A DNA stretch of 5,997 nucleotides from Flavobacteriales bacterium (GCA_947375085.1 CANCEQ010000191.1:1-5997), one strand, 5' to 3'; numbered from the stretch's first letter, positions 1-5,885 are shown. The notes: generated from the sequence alone by a model not told the origin. Numbers and translations: made by a program.

Positions 1-354
1 AAAAAAATCATGATGATTGGTGATGGATTGAACGATGCAGGAGCACTGGGAAAAGCAAACGTTGGTGTTGCCGTTTCTGAAGATATATTCAGATTTACCC
101 CTTCTTCTGATGCCATTATTGAAGCTTCAAAATTACATTTACTTCCTTCTTTTATAACAATATCAAAATTTTCAAAAACAGTTTTAAAAAGCTGTTTAGG
201 ATTTTCTGTATCTTATAACATTATAGGTTTGACAATAGCAATTTCCGGACAAATGACTCCGTTAGTGGCTGCTATTTTAATGCCTATCAGCTCTATAACA
301 GTTGTTTTCTTAAGTACTTTTTTAGTTCTTTGGAAAGGGAAAAAAAATAATTGA
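1..354 (+). CDS. Heavy-metal P1B-type ATPase, C-terminal fragment (CcoI/FixI-like)
   Basis: Only the last 117 residues are present; the reading frame is open from base 1, so the gene begins left of the window. Seen: the P-domain hinge motif GDGLND (residues 7-12 of the fragment), then a FTPSSDAI stretch, then two membrane helices at about residues 60-82 and 86-111. The first helix carries YN (72-73) and the second MPISS (94-98). In Cu(I) P1B-1 ATPases, YN in TM7 and MxxSS in TM8 form part of the transmembrane copper site, so a Cu(I) pump of the inner membrane is the best reading. The FTPSSDAI and ILMPISS wording resembles the CcoI/FixI branch that supplies copper to cbb3 cytochrome oxidase, but the CPC helix and metal-binding domain lie outside the window. 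No ccoS or ccoN follows; the next gene is convergent. The family is firm, the CcoI assignment moderate. Confidence 0.85.
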   Translation, partial: KKIMMIGDGLNDAGALGKANVGVAVSEDIFRFTPSSDAIIEASKLHLLPSFITISKFSKTVLKSCLGFSVSYNIIGLTIAISGQMTPLVAAILMPISSITVVFLSTFLVLWKGKKNN

Positions 355-387
355 TAATGGAAAATTGTCAATTGTTAATTATCAATT
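341..387 (-). terminator. Intrinsic-type terminator of the PLP-enzyme gene, overlapping its last codons
   Basis: A perfect 10-bp inverted repeat, AATTGATAAT at 349-358 and ATTATCAATT at 378-387, is separated by 19 bases. Read on the minus strand it is followed by one A and then seven Ts (complement of 341-347), the layout of a Rho-independent terminator, though the stem is almost all A/T. One arm lies within the last codons and stop region of the minus-strand gene, and the other covers the stop codon of the ATPase. An overlapping alternative pairs GAAAATTG (360-367) with CAATTTTC (383-390). It could also slow plus-strand transcripts leaving the ATPase gene. Confidence 0.55.
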
Positions 388-1301
388 TTCAATTGCAACG
401 ATTTAGTTCCTTGGATTCCTCCGGTATGAATAAAAACGATAGTTTGATTATCTAGGTTCCCTTTTTGTACTTCACTGTATAACGCGTACATCACTTTTCC
501 TGTATAAACCTGATCTAGAGGTATATGGTGCTTTTTATTAAACGATTGAATAAAATCTATTAATTCTGAATTATAGTTTGCATACCCGCCAAAATGATAT
601 TCGGAATGAAGGACTGTTTTTGCTAAAAGTTCTTCTGTTAATTCCTCATCAAAAATGGAATAATTTAACAAATCTCTCATTTCATGATAAGCATCAAACC
701 CTTTTAAAACAGGAACAAGATGTAATTTTGCATTATCAGCTAGAGAAAGTAAAATTCCACAACTTGTTGTTGTTGTACCTTGAGCAACGAAAATGGAATC
801 ATATTGTACATCAATCTCATTTACAATCTCTTGACAACCAACCATACCATAAAAATTAGCTCCACCTTCAGGAACAATATAATGATTCTCAAACTCTTGA
901 CTTAAATCATTATGATAAAGTTTATCATTTCTCAATCTATACTCTTCTCTCGTAACAAATTTTAAAGTCATCCCTAATTCATGACAACGTTTTAAGGTTT
1001 CGTTTGAATTTTCAGTTAACTCATCACCTCTTACAATACCTACAGATTTTAAACCTGCTCTATTACAAGCGGAAGCAGTTGCTACCAAATGATTAGAAAA
1101 AGCACCTCCAAATGTTAAAACACCTTGTTTTTTTAGTGCTTTAACTTGCTCGATGTTAAACTTTAATTTTCTCCATTTATTACCAGAAACCTCTGTATCG
1201 ATTAAATCATCTCTTTTTATAAAGAGTCGGATATTATGTGTCGTAAAAACCTCATCATCAATAAATTGTAAAACCGATTTTTCAATTGAATAAAGCTCCA
1301 T
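375..1301 (-). CDS. PLP-dependent enzyme, ACC deaminase/D-cysteine desulfhydrase family (desulfhydrase-type residues)
   Basis: A 308-residue fold-type II PLP enzyme, expected in the cytoplasm. Seen: the Schiff-base lysine in SGNKWRKL (K42), the GGAFSNH loop (65-71) that contacts substrate and cofactor, PEGGAN (144-149), and a phosphate-binding GTTTTSCG loop (175-182). The family holds ACC deaminase (ACC to 2-oxobutyrate and ammonia) and D-cysteine desulfhydrase (D-cysteine to pyruvate, sulfide and ammonia). In characterised ACC deaminases a Glu follows the Tyr of the YEGK motif and a Leu sits in HLGG. Here these are YTGK (T267) and HTGG (T293), as in desulfhydrases, so I infer desulfhydrase or a related amino-acid lyase. 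It is slightly short for the family, which usually runs about 320-340 residues. The ATG at 1301 places K42 as expected. It stands alone, convergent to the ATPase and divergent from the DUF5522-like gene. No TAnnTTTG box was found upstream of it. Confidence 0.85.
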   Translation of the reverse strand: MELYSIEKSVLQFIDDEVFTTHNIRLFIKRDDLIDTEVSGNKWRKLKFNIEQVKALKKQGVLTFGGAFSNHLVATASACNRAGLKSVGIVRGDELTENSNETLKRCHELGMTLKFVTREEYRLRNDKLYHNDLSQEFENHYIVPEGGANFYGMVGCQEIVNEIDVQYDSIFVAQGTTTTSCGILLSLADNAKLHLVPVLKGFDAYHEMRDLLNYSIFDEELTEELLAKTVLHSEYHFGGYANYNSELIDFIQSFNKKHHIPLDQVYTGKVMYALYSEVQKGNLDNQTIVFIHTGGIQGTKSLQLKIDN

Positions 1302-1303
1302 TT

Positions 1304-1340
1304 AATGTTTGATTATGAATTTTGAATGTTTAATTGTAAA
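1304..1340. repeat. Imperfect direct repeat with 21-bp period between divergent genes
   Basis: AATGTTTGATTATGAA (1304-1319) recurs as AATGTTTAATTGTAAA (1325-1340), with 13 of 16 bases identical and all differences transitions. The period is 21 bp, about two helical turns. It lies between the start of the PLP-enzyme gene and the promoter of the DUF5522-like gene, so it could be a pair of operator half-sites. It could equally be decayed AT-rich simple sequence, which is common in flavobacterial intergenic DNA. Confidence 0.3.
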
Positions 1341-1346
1341 AATATG

Positions 1347-1354
1347 TAAATTTG
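1347..1354 (+). promoter_or_regulatory. Promoter -7 box for the DUF5522-like gene
   Basis: TAAATTTG matches the Bacteroidota -7 consensus TAnnTTTG. A TTTG at 1321-1324 lies 22 bases upstream, within the 17-23 base spacing reported for flavobacterial -33/-7 promoters. Transcription would begin near 1360, about 30 bases before the ATG at 1392. Confidence 0.5.
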
Positions 1355-1391
1355 ACATTCTTTATTTTAAAATATTTTTTAAGCGAACACG

Positions 1392-1583
1392 ATGGATGAC
1401 ATGTCTGGATTTTCTAAGAAGAAAAAATTGGAAGAGGATGAATATTATCTTAGTCTTGAAGGATACATCATTTTTACAGAAAAGTATTTATTAAAACGAG
1501 GATTTTGCTGTAAAAATGGATGCAAACACTGCCCATATGGGTTTGATAAAAAAACAGGTAAATTAAGTAAGGACAGATTATGA
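1392..1583 (+). CDS. Small Cys-rich protein, DUF5522-like
   Basis: A 63-residue soluble protein with a lysine-rich N-terminus and one compact conserved block. The block has GYIIFTEKYLLKRGFCC (24-40) running into KNGCKHCPYGF (41-51), giving C39, C40, C44, H46 and C47. This resembles the DUF5522 family, small proteins of unknown function in bacteria and in some eukaryotic mitochondria-related proteins; their hallmark is a CC-x3-C-x-H-C-P-Y motif. The closely spaced Cys and His residues suggest a metal or Fe-S site, but that is inference. Two in-frame ATGs are available (1392 and 1401); the first is used here. A TAnnTTTG promoter lies 38 bases upstream. The gene is convergent with the acyltransferase gene, only 9 bases away, with a shared stem-loop at the junction. 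No function should be assigned beyond the family. Confidence 0.8.
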   Translation: MDDMSGFSKKKKLEEDEYYLSLEGYIIFTEKYLLKRGFCCKNGCKHCPYGFDKKTGKLSKDRL

Positions 1584-1598
1584 CGTGTCCTACTAATT
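1561..1598. terminator. Stem-loop spanning the stop codons of two convergent genes
   Basis: AATTA-A-GTA-A-GGACA (1561-1575) pairs with TGTCCTACTAATT (1586-1598). This gives 13 base pairs with two single-A bulges and a 10-base loop. It contains the last codons and approach to the stop of the DUF5522-like gene (TGA at 1581-1583, in the loop) and the TAG stop of the acyltransferase gene (1593-1595, in the stem). No long T tract follows on either side, so it is a weak intrinsic terminator at best. It may instead protect 3' ends or limit read-through. Confidence 0.4.
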
Positions 1599-2141
1599 AA
1601 CAATAATTCCTTGTTCTGGAAACTTCCCTTTGTACTTAGATAAAATATTCTTGATATCCTTTATATCTTTTTCTACATCACCTGTAGGTTCGAACAATCG
1701 ATCAAATCCTCCCGTTTTTTTAGCATAATCAATATAAGCAACGTAAATTGGAACATTTGCTTTTTGAGCAATATAATAAAAGCCTTTTTTCCAGCGATCG
1801 TTATATTTTCTTGTCCCTTCAGGAGTAAACACTAAGTACAAAGTTTCATTTTCATCAAACAATTTCGCAGCAAAATCAGTTAAATTATTGTTGGTCTTTC
1901 TATCAACAGGAATCCCTCCCATTTTCCTCAGTAAATAGCCCATCGGAAAAAAGAATAACTCTTTCTTAATCAAGAACTTAGCATTAACCCCGTAGTTAGC
2001 AAAAGTGATTCGACCAATAATAAAATCCCAATTGGAAGTATGTGGTCCCATTACTACAACACATTTATCTATACCATTTGGAACGTACTCATCTATTTTC
2101 CAACCTCGTAACTTCAGTAAAAATTTTAAAAACTTTCTCAT
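1593..2141 (-). CDS. Lysophospholipid (1-acyl-glycerol-3-phosphate-type) acyltransferase, PlsC-like
   Basis: A 182-residue acyltransferase that would transfer an acyl chain to a glycerophospholipid or related lipid at the inner face of the cytoplasmic membrane. Seen, numbered from the ATG at 2141: the catalytic HTSNWD motif (H34 and D39, HX4D); GGIPVDR (75-81), the block that helps bind the acceptor; FTPEGTR (105-111), whose EGTR is the third family motif; and WKKGFYYIAQKANVPI (117-132). There is no clear membrane helix; the N-terminus MRKFLKFLLKL is basic and amphipathic and may dock on the membrane. It is shorter than classical PlsC (about 240 residues) but typical of the short Bacteroidota forms. 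In-frame ATGs also exist at 2165 and 2156, but a -7 promoter box at 2146-2153 lies inside that extension, so 2141 is preferred. The exact acceptor is unknown. Confidence 0.85.
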   Translation of the reverse strand: MRKFLKFLLKLRGWKIDEYVPNGIDKCVVVMGPHTSNWDFIIGRITFANYGVNAKFLIKKELFFFPMGYLLRKMGGIPVDRKTNNNLTDFAAKLFDENETLYLVFTPEGTRKYNDRWKKGFYYIAQKANVPIYVAYIDYAKKTGGFDRLFEPTGDVEKDIKDIKNILSKYKGKFPEQGIIVN

Positions 2142-2145
2142 GTTA

Positions 2146-2153
2146 CAAAGGTA
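2146..2153 (-). promoter_or_regulatory. Promoter -7 box giving a near-leaderless acyltransferase mRNA
   Basis: On the minus strand TACCTTTG fits TAnnTTTG exactly, and only four bases (TAAC) separate it from the ATG at 2141. Transcription should start at or within a few bases of the A of the start codon, giving a leaderless or nearly leaderless message. No convincing -33 TTG lies at the usual distance. Confidence 0.5.
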
Positions 2154-2273
2154 CATATTTAACAATAAAAGTTACTTTTATAGAATGAAATAGTAGTGTG
2201 AAATTTTCGCGCATGAACAAACAAAAGCTAGACAGCTTATTTCATAGGACAATTAAAAGACAAAATACTTCAA

Positions 2274-3647
2274 ATGAAAATTAAAAACAACATTAAAACT
2301 CTCCTAACAGCCATAGTGTTGTTAGCATTTTTATGGGCTGCTTTTTTGATTACACAATTAATTTCTAAGGCTCCTGAGCATAAAAATGAGTATTTCATTC
2401 CTGAAACAGCATCATTTGCTGTAAAATTAGATAGTAGAAAACTAGTTAATAAAGCATTATTCACTTTGCTTTTTGAAGGAAGAGATGAAAAGATTGTTGC
2501 CAAAATAAGAGAATTACTTAGCAAACCTAGAGAAGCTAAAAAAGAGATTGGAGTAAATCTTTTATCAGATGCAATTGTTTTTGCTAGTCCTTTTAAAAAT
2601 GGAAAGTTAGTTGTTGTTGCACTAAACCTTTCAAACCCTTCCGATTTCGAATCAAATATTTCAGAACAATTAAATGACAAACAAGTAGTAGAAGTAATTG
2701 ATAATGTTGGGTTTATATTAACTTATCTTTCGTCAGAGGATATGAATTCAATTGACAAACGTGAACTAACTGCTTATTTTGAAAAAAATATTCGTCCTTT
2801 ATCTGATAATTCTACATCTCGATTTATAGGAAAATTGAAGGATGGTAGTTTTTTACAATCCTATACTAAGGGCAATCTTTTTGGAAAAGATAGTTATTTC
2901 ACAACTTCAACTTCTGAATTTTTCTTAGCTGAAAACGGAATAGACATAAATAGTGAATTAGAATTATCAAAAAAAACAAACAATCCTTCTAGTAAAATTT
3001 TAATTCCGCGTTATGGTAATTTTCACTTCTCAAGTGGAATTGTCCCTCCCTCCTTACATGATAGTTTAAGTGCTATTGCTGGTAGATTAGGTTTAAAATT
3101 ACCTGCTTTGAAATCAGTTTCAATTAATTATGGAGGAATAAACATTCAAACGAACGATGATGGGATGACGCTACTTCCTGAAATTGATTTATTATTAGAA
3201 TTTAAATCTACATTTTCAGTTGAAAGTATTTTCAAACAAGATACCATCTTGAAAAAGATTGGAGGAAAATTTGAAAATAATATTTTTAAAATAGGAGGAA
3301 AAAGATACTATTACGAACAAATAGACTCGAAAACAATATCTTTAAGTTCGTCTGAATCAACTGCTGTAATTAGAAACAAAAGTCAAGAATTATTTGCTGT
3401 AAAAGGTAATTTATCTTCACTATTAAAAATTGAAGGCGGTGGAATGATAGTCTCCCTTCTCGATATGATTCCAGCTTATAAAGCATCAAAAGAATTATTT
3501 ACTAATATCGACGATGTAAATATTACATTAAAAAAATCAAAAGGTAATAAAGCTAAATTAAAGGGATCAATTACCTTCAAAAAAGATCATTTTGTAATGA
3601 ACGAAATGTTGAAATTTGCTATAGAAATGCAAATGATCTTGAATTAG
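2274..3647 (+). CDS. Uncharacterised membrane-anchored protein, 457 residues
   Basis: I do not recognise this protein. Seen: a short Lys-rich N-terminus (MKIKNNIK), one strong hydrophobic segment at about residues 9-30 with no lipobox or clear signal-peptidase site, then some 425 soluble residues. Positive charges before the helix suggest N-in topology, placing the bulk in the periplasm as a signal-anchored protein. The rest alternates short hydrophobic strands with Ser/Lys/Asn-rich loops and has no catalytic motif I can name. The opening after the anchor (YFIPETASFAVKLDSRKL, about 40-57) faintly resembles the start of Bacteroidota DUF4836/DUF3352-type proteins; this is a weak guess. It stands alone, divergent from the acyltransferase gene and convergent with the BtuF-like gene, ending at a strong terminator. 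ATG 2274 has no Shine-Dalgarno and no perfect TAnnTTTG upstream; TACTTTTA at 2173-2180 is one base off. Confidence 0.75.
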   Translation: MKIKNNIKTLLTAIVLLAFLWAAFLITQLISKAPEHKNEYFIPETASFAVKLDSRKLVNKALFTLLFEGRDEKIVAKIRELLSKPREAKKEIGVNLLSDAIVFASPFKNGKLVVVALNLSNPSDFESNISEQLNDKQVVEVIDNVGFILTYLSSEDMNSIDKRELTAYFEKNIRPLSDNSTSRFIGKLKDGSFLQSYTKGNLFGKDSYFTTSTSEFFLAENGIDINSELELSKKTNNPSSKILIPRYGNFHFSSGIVPPSLHDSLSAIAGRLGLKLPALKSVSINYGGINIQTNDDGMTLLPEIDLLLEFKSTFSVESIFKQDTILKKIGGKFENNIFKIGGKRYYYEQIDSKTISLSSSESTAVIRNKSQELFAVKGNLSSLLKIEGGGMIVSLLDMIPAYKASKELFTNIDDVNITLKKSKGNKAKLKGSITFKKDHFVMNEMLKFAIEMQMILN

Positions 3648-3664
3648 AATTTTAAATTCGTATT

Positions 3665-3696
3665 AAAAAAAGGTAGATTAAAATCTACCTTTTTTT
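3665..3696. terminator. Bidirectional Rho-independent terminator
   Basis: Seven As (3665-3671), GGTAGAT (3672-3678), a TAAA loop, ATCTACC (3683-3689) and seven Ts (3690-3696) form a perfect 14-bp hairpin. It ends in a U tract on either strand, so it can stop transcripts of both convergent genes. It begins 17 bases after the TAA of the 457-residue gene. On the other strand it contains the last codons (KKR) and TAG stop of the BtuF-like gene. It is the best terminator in the window. Confidence 0.9.
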
Positions 3697-4485
3697 ATGC
3701 AAACTATTTATTAAGTCTGTAAAATAATAAGTTGACTTTAAGAGTCGAGATCCATACCACGAAAACATTTCACCATCAACTAATCGTATAGTTGAAGAAG
3801 GGTAAAGTGCTTGAATTTCTTTGATGTGTAATTCTTTAAAAGGATAAGGTTCTGAGCTTAAAAAAATATAATCAGGACAATTTTGTTGAGTCATTTTAAC
3901 TTCAGGATACCGTTCTTCTTCTAAATAATTGACAAAACCACATCTCAATAATAGATCATCAATAAATGTATTTTTACCAGCTGCTAGATATGGATTTCTC
4001 CAAATCAAATAAAGAACAGTAGGACTATTTTTAAAAAATGAATTTGATTGTTTTTTGAATAATTCAAAATTAACCTGAATTGAATGAACTATTTTTTTTG
4101 TTTTATCCTCCACATTTAAAATTTCTCCCAACTGAATCATCATCTTCAGAGAATCATCCAAAGTAAAAATATCACTCATCCAAATGGGGGCAATTGTTTG
4201 TAAAGAATCTATATTATCCCGATCATTCTCTTCTTTGTTTCCGATAATTAAATCAGGTTGTAGAGCTTTTACTTTTTCAAAATCTACATCTTTGGTTCCT
4301 CCAACTCTATATTTAGCTCTAAACCATTCATCTGGATGAATACAAAACTTGGTAATTCCTACAACGTTTTCTCCTAATCCTAAATCAAATAATAATTCAG
4401 TTTGAGATGGCACTAACGAAACAATCCGCCTCGGTTTACCCGAAAGGCGGATTGTTCTATTCATTTGATCAACAAATTCTTTCAC
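3685..4485 (-). CDS. BtuF-like helical-backbone (cobalamin/metal) binding protein without signal peptide
   Basis: A 266-residue member of the periplasmic-binding-protein family used for cobalamin and Fe-siderophores (PF01497 fold). Seen: RIVSLVPSQTELLFDLG (20-36), VVGITKFCIHP with C48 and H50, VGGTKDVDFEKV (61-72), LQPDLIIGNKEEN (75-87), and GEMFSWYGSRLL (238-249) near the C-terminus. It has no signal peptide, lipobox or membrane helix, and no permease or ATPase gene adjoins it, so it is probably cytoplasmic rather than a transporter subunit. The start is GTG at 4485. An ATG at 4464 (codon 8) is possible, but the preceding FVDQMNRTI matches where this family normally begins. It follows the cystathionine beta-synthase gene by 9 bases with no promoter box between, so the two are co-transcribed. 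Ligand unknown; cobalamin is the family precedent only. Confidence 0.8.
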   Translation of the reverse strand: MKEFVDQMNRTIRLSGKPRRIVSLVPSQTELLFDLGLGENVVGITKFCIHPDEWFRAKYRVGGTKDVDFEKVKALQPDLIIGNKEENDRDNIDSLQTIAPIWMSDIFTLDDSLKMMIQLGEILNVEDKTKKIVHSIQVNFELFKKQSNSFFKNSPTVLYLIWRNPYLAAGKNTFIDDLLLRCGFVNYLEEERYPEVKMTQQNCPDYIFLSSEPYPFKELHIKEIQALYPSSTIRLVDGEMFSWYGSRLLKSTYYFTDLINSLHKKR

Positions 4486-4507
4486 TTAAAAAAATTAAGA
4501 AAGTGAA
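4481..4507 (-). promoter_or_regulatory. Start-codon hairpin between the two operon genes
   Basis: On the transcript, TTCACTT (complement of 4501-4507, within the last codons of the upstream gene) can pair perfectly with AAGTGAA (complement of 4481-4487) across a 13-base A/U-rich loop. The second arm contains the GTG start codon of the BtuF-like gene. No Shine-Dalgarno precedes that GTG; the 9-base spacer is TTTTTTTAA. Ribosomes finishing the upstream gene would open this 7-bp stem, which fits translational coupling. The stem is weak, with two G/C pairs. Confidence 0.35.
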
Positions 4508-5859
4508 GAAATGATATCATATCGTGTAATGATGTGATGTGCTCCATTTGGTAATTCAACCAAAACTGCATGTGTATTTTTATTTATTAATTTAGAAACT
4601 TCTTCTAAACTTGTTGAAGTTTTAACAACTGGAAATGCAGCTTGCATCACACTAGAAATTGGCGCATCTCTTAAACTAGGATTTTCAACCAACAATTGAT
4701 ACACATGACTATCATCTAAAGAACCAACAAAATGTCCATCTTTAGTAACTGGAATTTGAGATATACCAAATTTACGCATTTTAGCAATTGCATGAGAAAC
4801 TAACTCTTCTGAATATAAAGAAACCAATGGTTCATCTTTATGATTTTGAATCATATCCCCAGCCGTTTTGATATTTTCATCTAAGAATCCTCTTTCACGC
4901 ATCCAATCGTCGTTGAATATTTTTCCTATATATCGACTTCCATGATCATGAAACAAAACAACAACTACATCATCCTCAGTCAATTGATCTTTTAATTGTA
5001 ACAAACCTGAAATTGCAGCACCCGCAGAATTACCAACAAAAATACCTTCTTCTCTAGCTATTCTTCTTGTCATAACAGCAGCATCTTTATCCGTTACCTT
5101 TTCGAATAAATCAATTGTGTCGAAATCAACATTTGCTGGTAAAATGTCTTCTCCAATTCCTTCTGTTATATATGGATAAATTTCATTTTCATCAAAAATC
5201 CCTGTTTCTTTGTATTTTTTAAAAACTGAACCATATGTATCAATCCCCCAAATTTTAACATTTGGATTTTTCTCTTTTAAATATTTTCCAACACCTGAAA
5301 TAGTTCCTCCTGTACCAACACCAACAATAAAATGAGTTACTTTCCCGTCTGTTTGATCCCAAATCTCAGGAGCTGTTTGCTCGTAATGTGCTTGACGGTT
5401 CGATAAATTATCATACTGATTTACATACCAAGAATTAGGAATTTCATTCGCTAATCTTTTAGAAACAGAGTAATAAGAACGTGGGTCAGTTGGTTCAACA
5501 GCAGTAGGACAAACTACCACTTCAGCTCCAACAGCACGTAAAATATCCATTTTTTCTTTTGATTGTTTATCATTTAAAACACAAATTAACTTGTATCCTT
5601 TAATGATAGCAGTTAATGCTAAACCCATTCCTGTATTACCTGATGTACCTTCAATAATTGTTCCGCCTGGTTTTAATAGTCCATTTTTTTCAGCGTCTTC
5701 AATCATTTTTACTGCCATTCTATCCTTAACAGAATTTCCAGGATTTGTAGTCTCAACTTTCGCTAAAACTGTAGCTTTAATATCTTTTGTAATTGTATTT
5801 AAACGAACTAAAGGTGTGTTACCAATCGTCTCTAATATATTATCGTAAATCTTTTTCAT
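4495..5859 (-). CDS. Cystathionine beta-synthase (PLP domain plus CBS-domain pair)
   Basis: A 454-residue cytoplasmic enzyme expected to condense homocysteine with serine to cystathionine, the first step of transsulfuration. Seen: the catalytic core (about 1-320) with PLP lysine K45 in NPGNSVKDR, GTSGNTG (71-77) binding substrate carboxylate, GTGGTISG (182-189) holding the PLP phosphate, and NSAGAA (277-282) whose serine should contact the pyridine nitrogen. HDHGSRYIGKIFNDDWMRERGFL (304-326) closely follows the end of the animal and yeast synthase core. Residues about 335-454 hold two CBS motifs (around ISQIPVTKDGHFVG and THAVLVELPNGAHHIITRYDI), a Bateman module that commonly binds adenosyl ligands. 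Unlike the human enzyme there is no N-terminal heme region. This domain makeup favours cystathionine beta-synthase over plain cysteine synthase, though O-acetylserine activity is not excluded. First gene of an operon with the BtuF-like gene; AGAAAG directly precedes the ATG. Confidence 0.88.
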   Translation of the reverse strand: MKKIYDNILETIGNTPLVRLNTITKDIKATVLAKVETTNPGNSVKDRMAVKMIEDAEKNGLLKPGGTIIEGTSGNTGMGLALTAIIKGYKLICVLNDKQSKEKMDILRAVGAEVVVCPTAVEPTDPRSYYSVSKRLANEIPNSWYVNQYDNLSNRQAHYEQTAPEIWDQTDGKVTHFIVGVGTGGTISGVGKYLKEKNPNVKIWGIDTYGSVFKKYKETGIFDENEIYPYITEGIGEDILPANVDFDTIDLFEKVTDKDAAVMTRRIAREEGIFVGNSAGAAISGLLQLKDQLTEDDVVVVLFHDHGSRYIGKIFNDDWMRERGFLDENIKTAGDMIQNHKDEPLVSLYSEELVSHAIAKMRKFGISQIPVTKDGHFVGSLDDSHVYQLLVENPSLRDAPISSVMQAAFPVVKTSTSLEEVSKLINKNTHAVLVELPNGAHHIITRYDIISSLS

Positions 5860-5885
5860 CTTTCTGTATATTAATTCTTACTTAA

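Noticed and set aside
578..859. Plus-strand open frame of 93 codons
   Set aside because: It lies wholly antisense to the PLP-enzyme gene, whose motifs are clear, and its translation has no recognisable domain.
1309..1494. Plus-strand open frame of 61 codons upstream of and overlapping the DUF5522-like gene
   Set aside because: It is out of frame with the conserved Cys-rich motif, starts before the predicted promoter and resembles no family.
2005..2193. Plus-strand open frame of 62 codons
   Set aside because: Antisense to the acyltransferase gene across its HX4D motif; no independent support.
2224..2237. AAGCT-AGAC-AGCTT mini-hairpin upstream of the 457-residue gene
   Set aside because: Only five base pairs with no T tract or known motif, too weak to call a regulatory element.
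2270..2680. Minus-strand open frame of 136 codons
   Set aside because: It is antisense to the 457-residue gene; the Ser/Phe-rich composition is what the reverse of a Lys/Glu-rich coding strand gives.
4511..4520. Palindrome ATGATATCAT as a possible operator
   Set aside because: It lies inside the coding 3' end of cystathionine beta-synthase, and short AT palindromes are expected by chance at this base composition.
5591..5848. Plus-strand open frame of 85 codons
   Set aside because: Antisense to the cystathionine beta-synthase core; its hydrophobic look comes from the complement strand.
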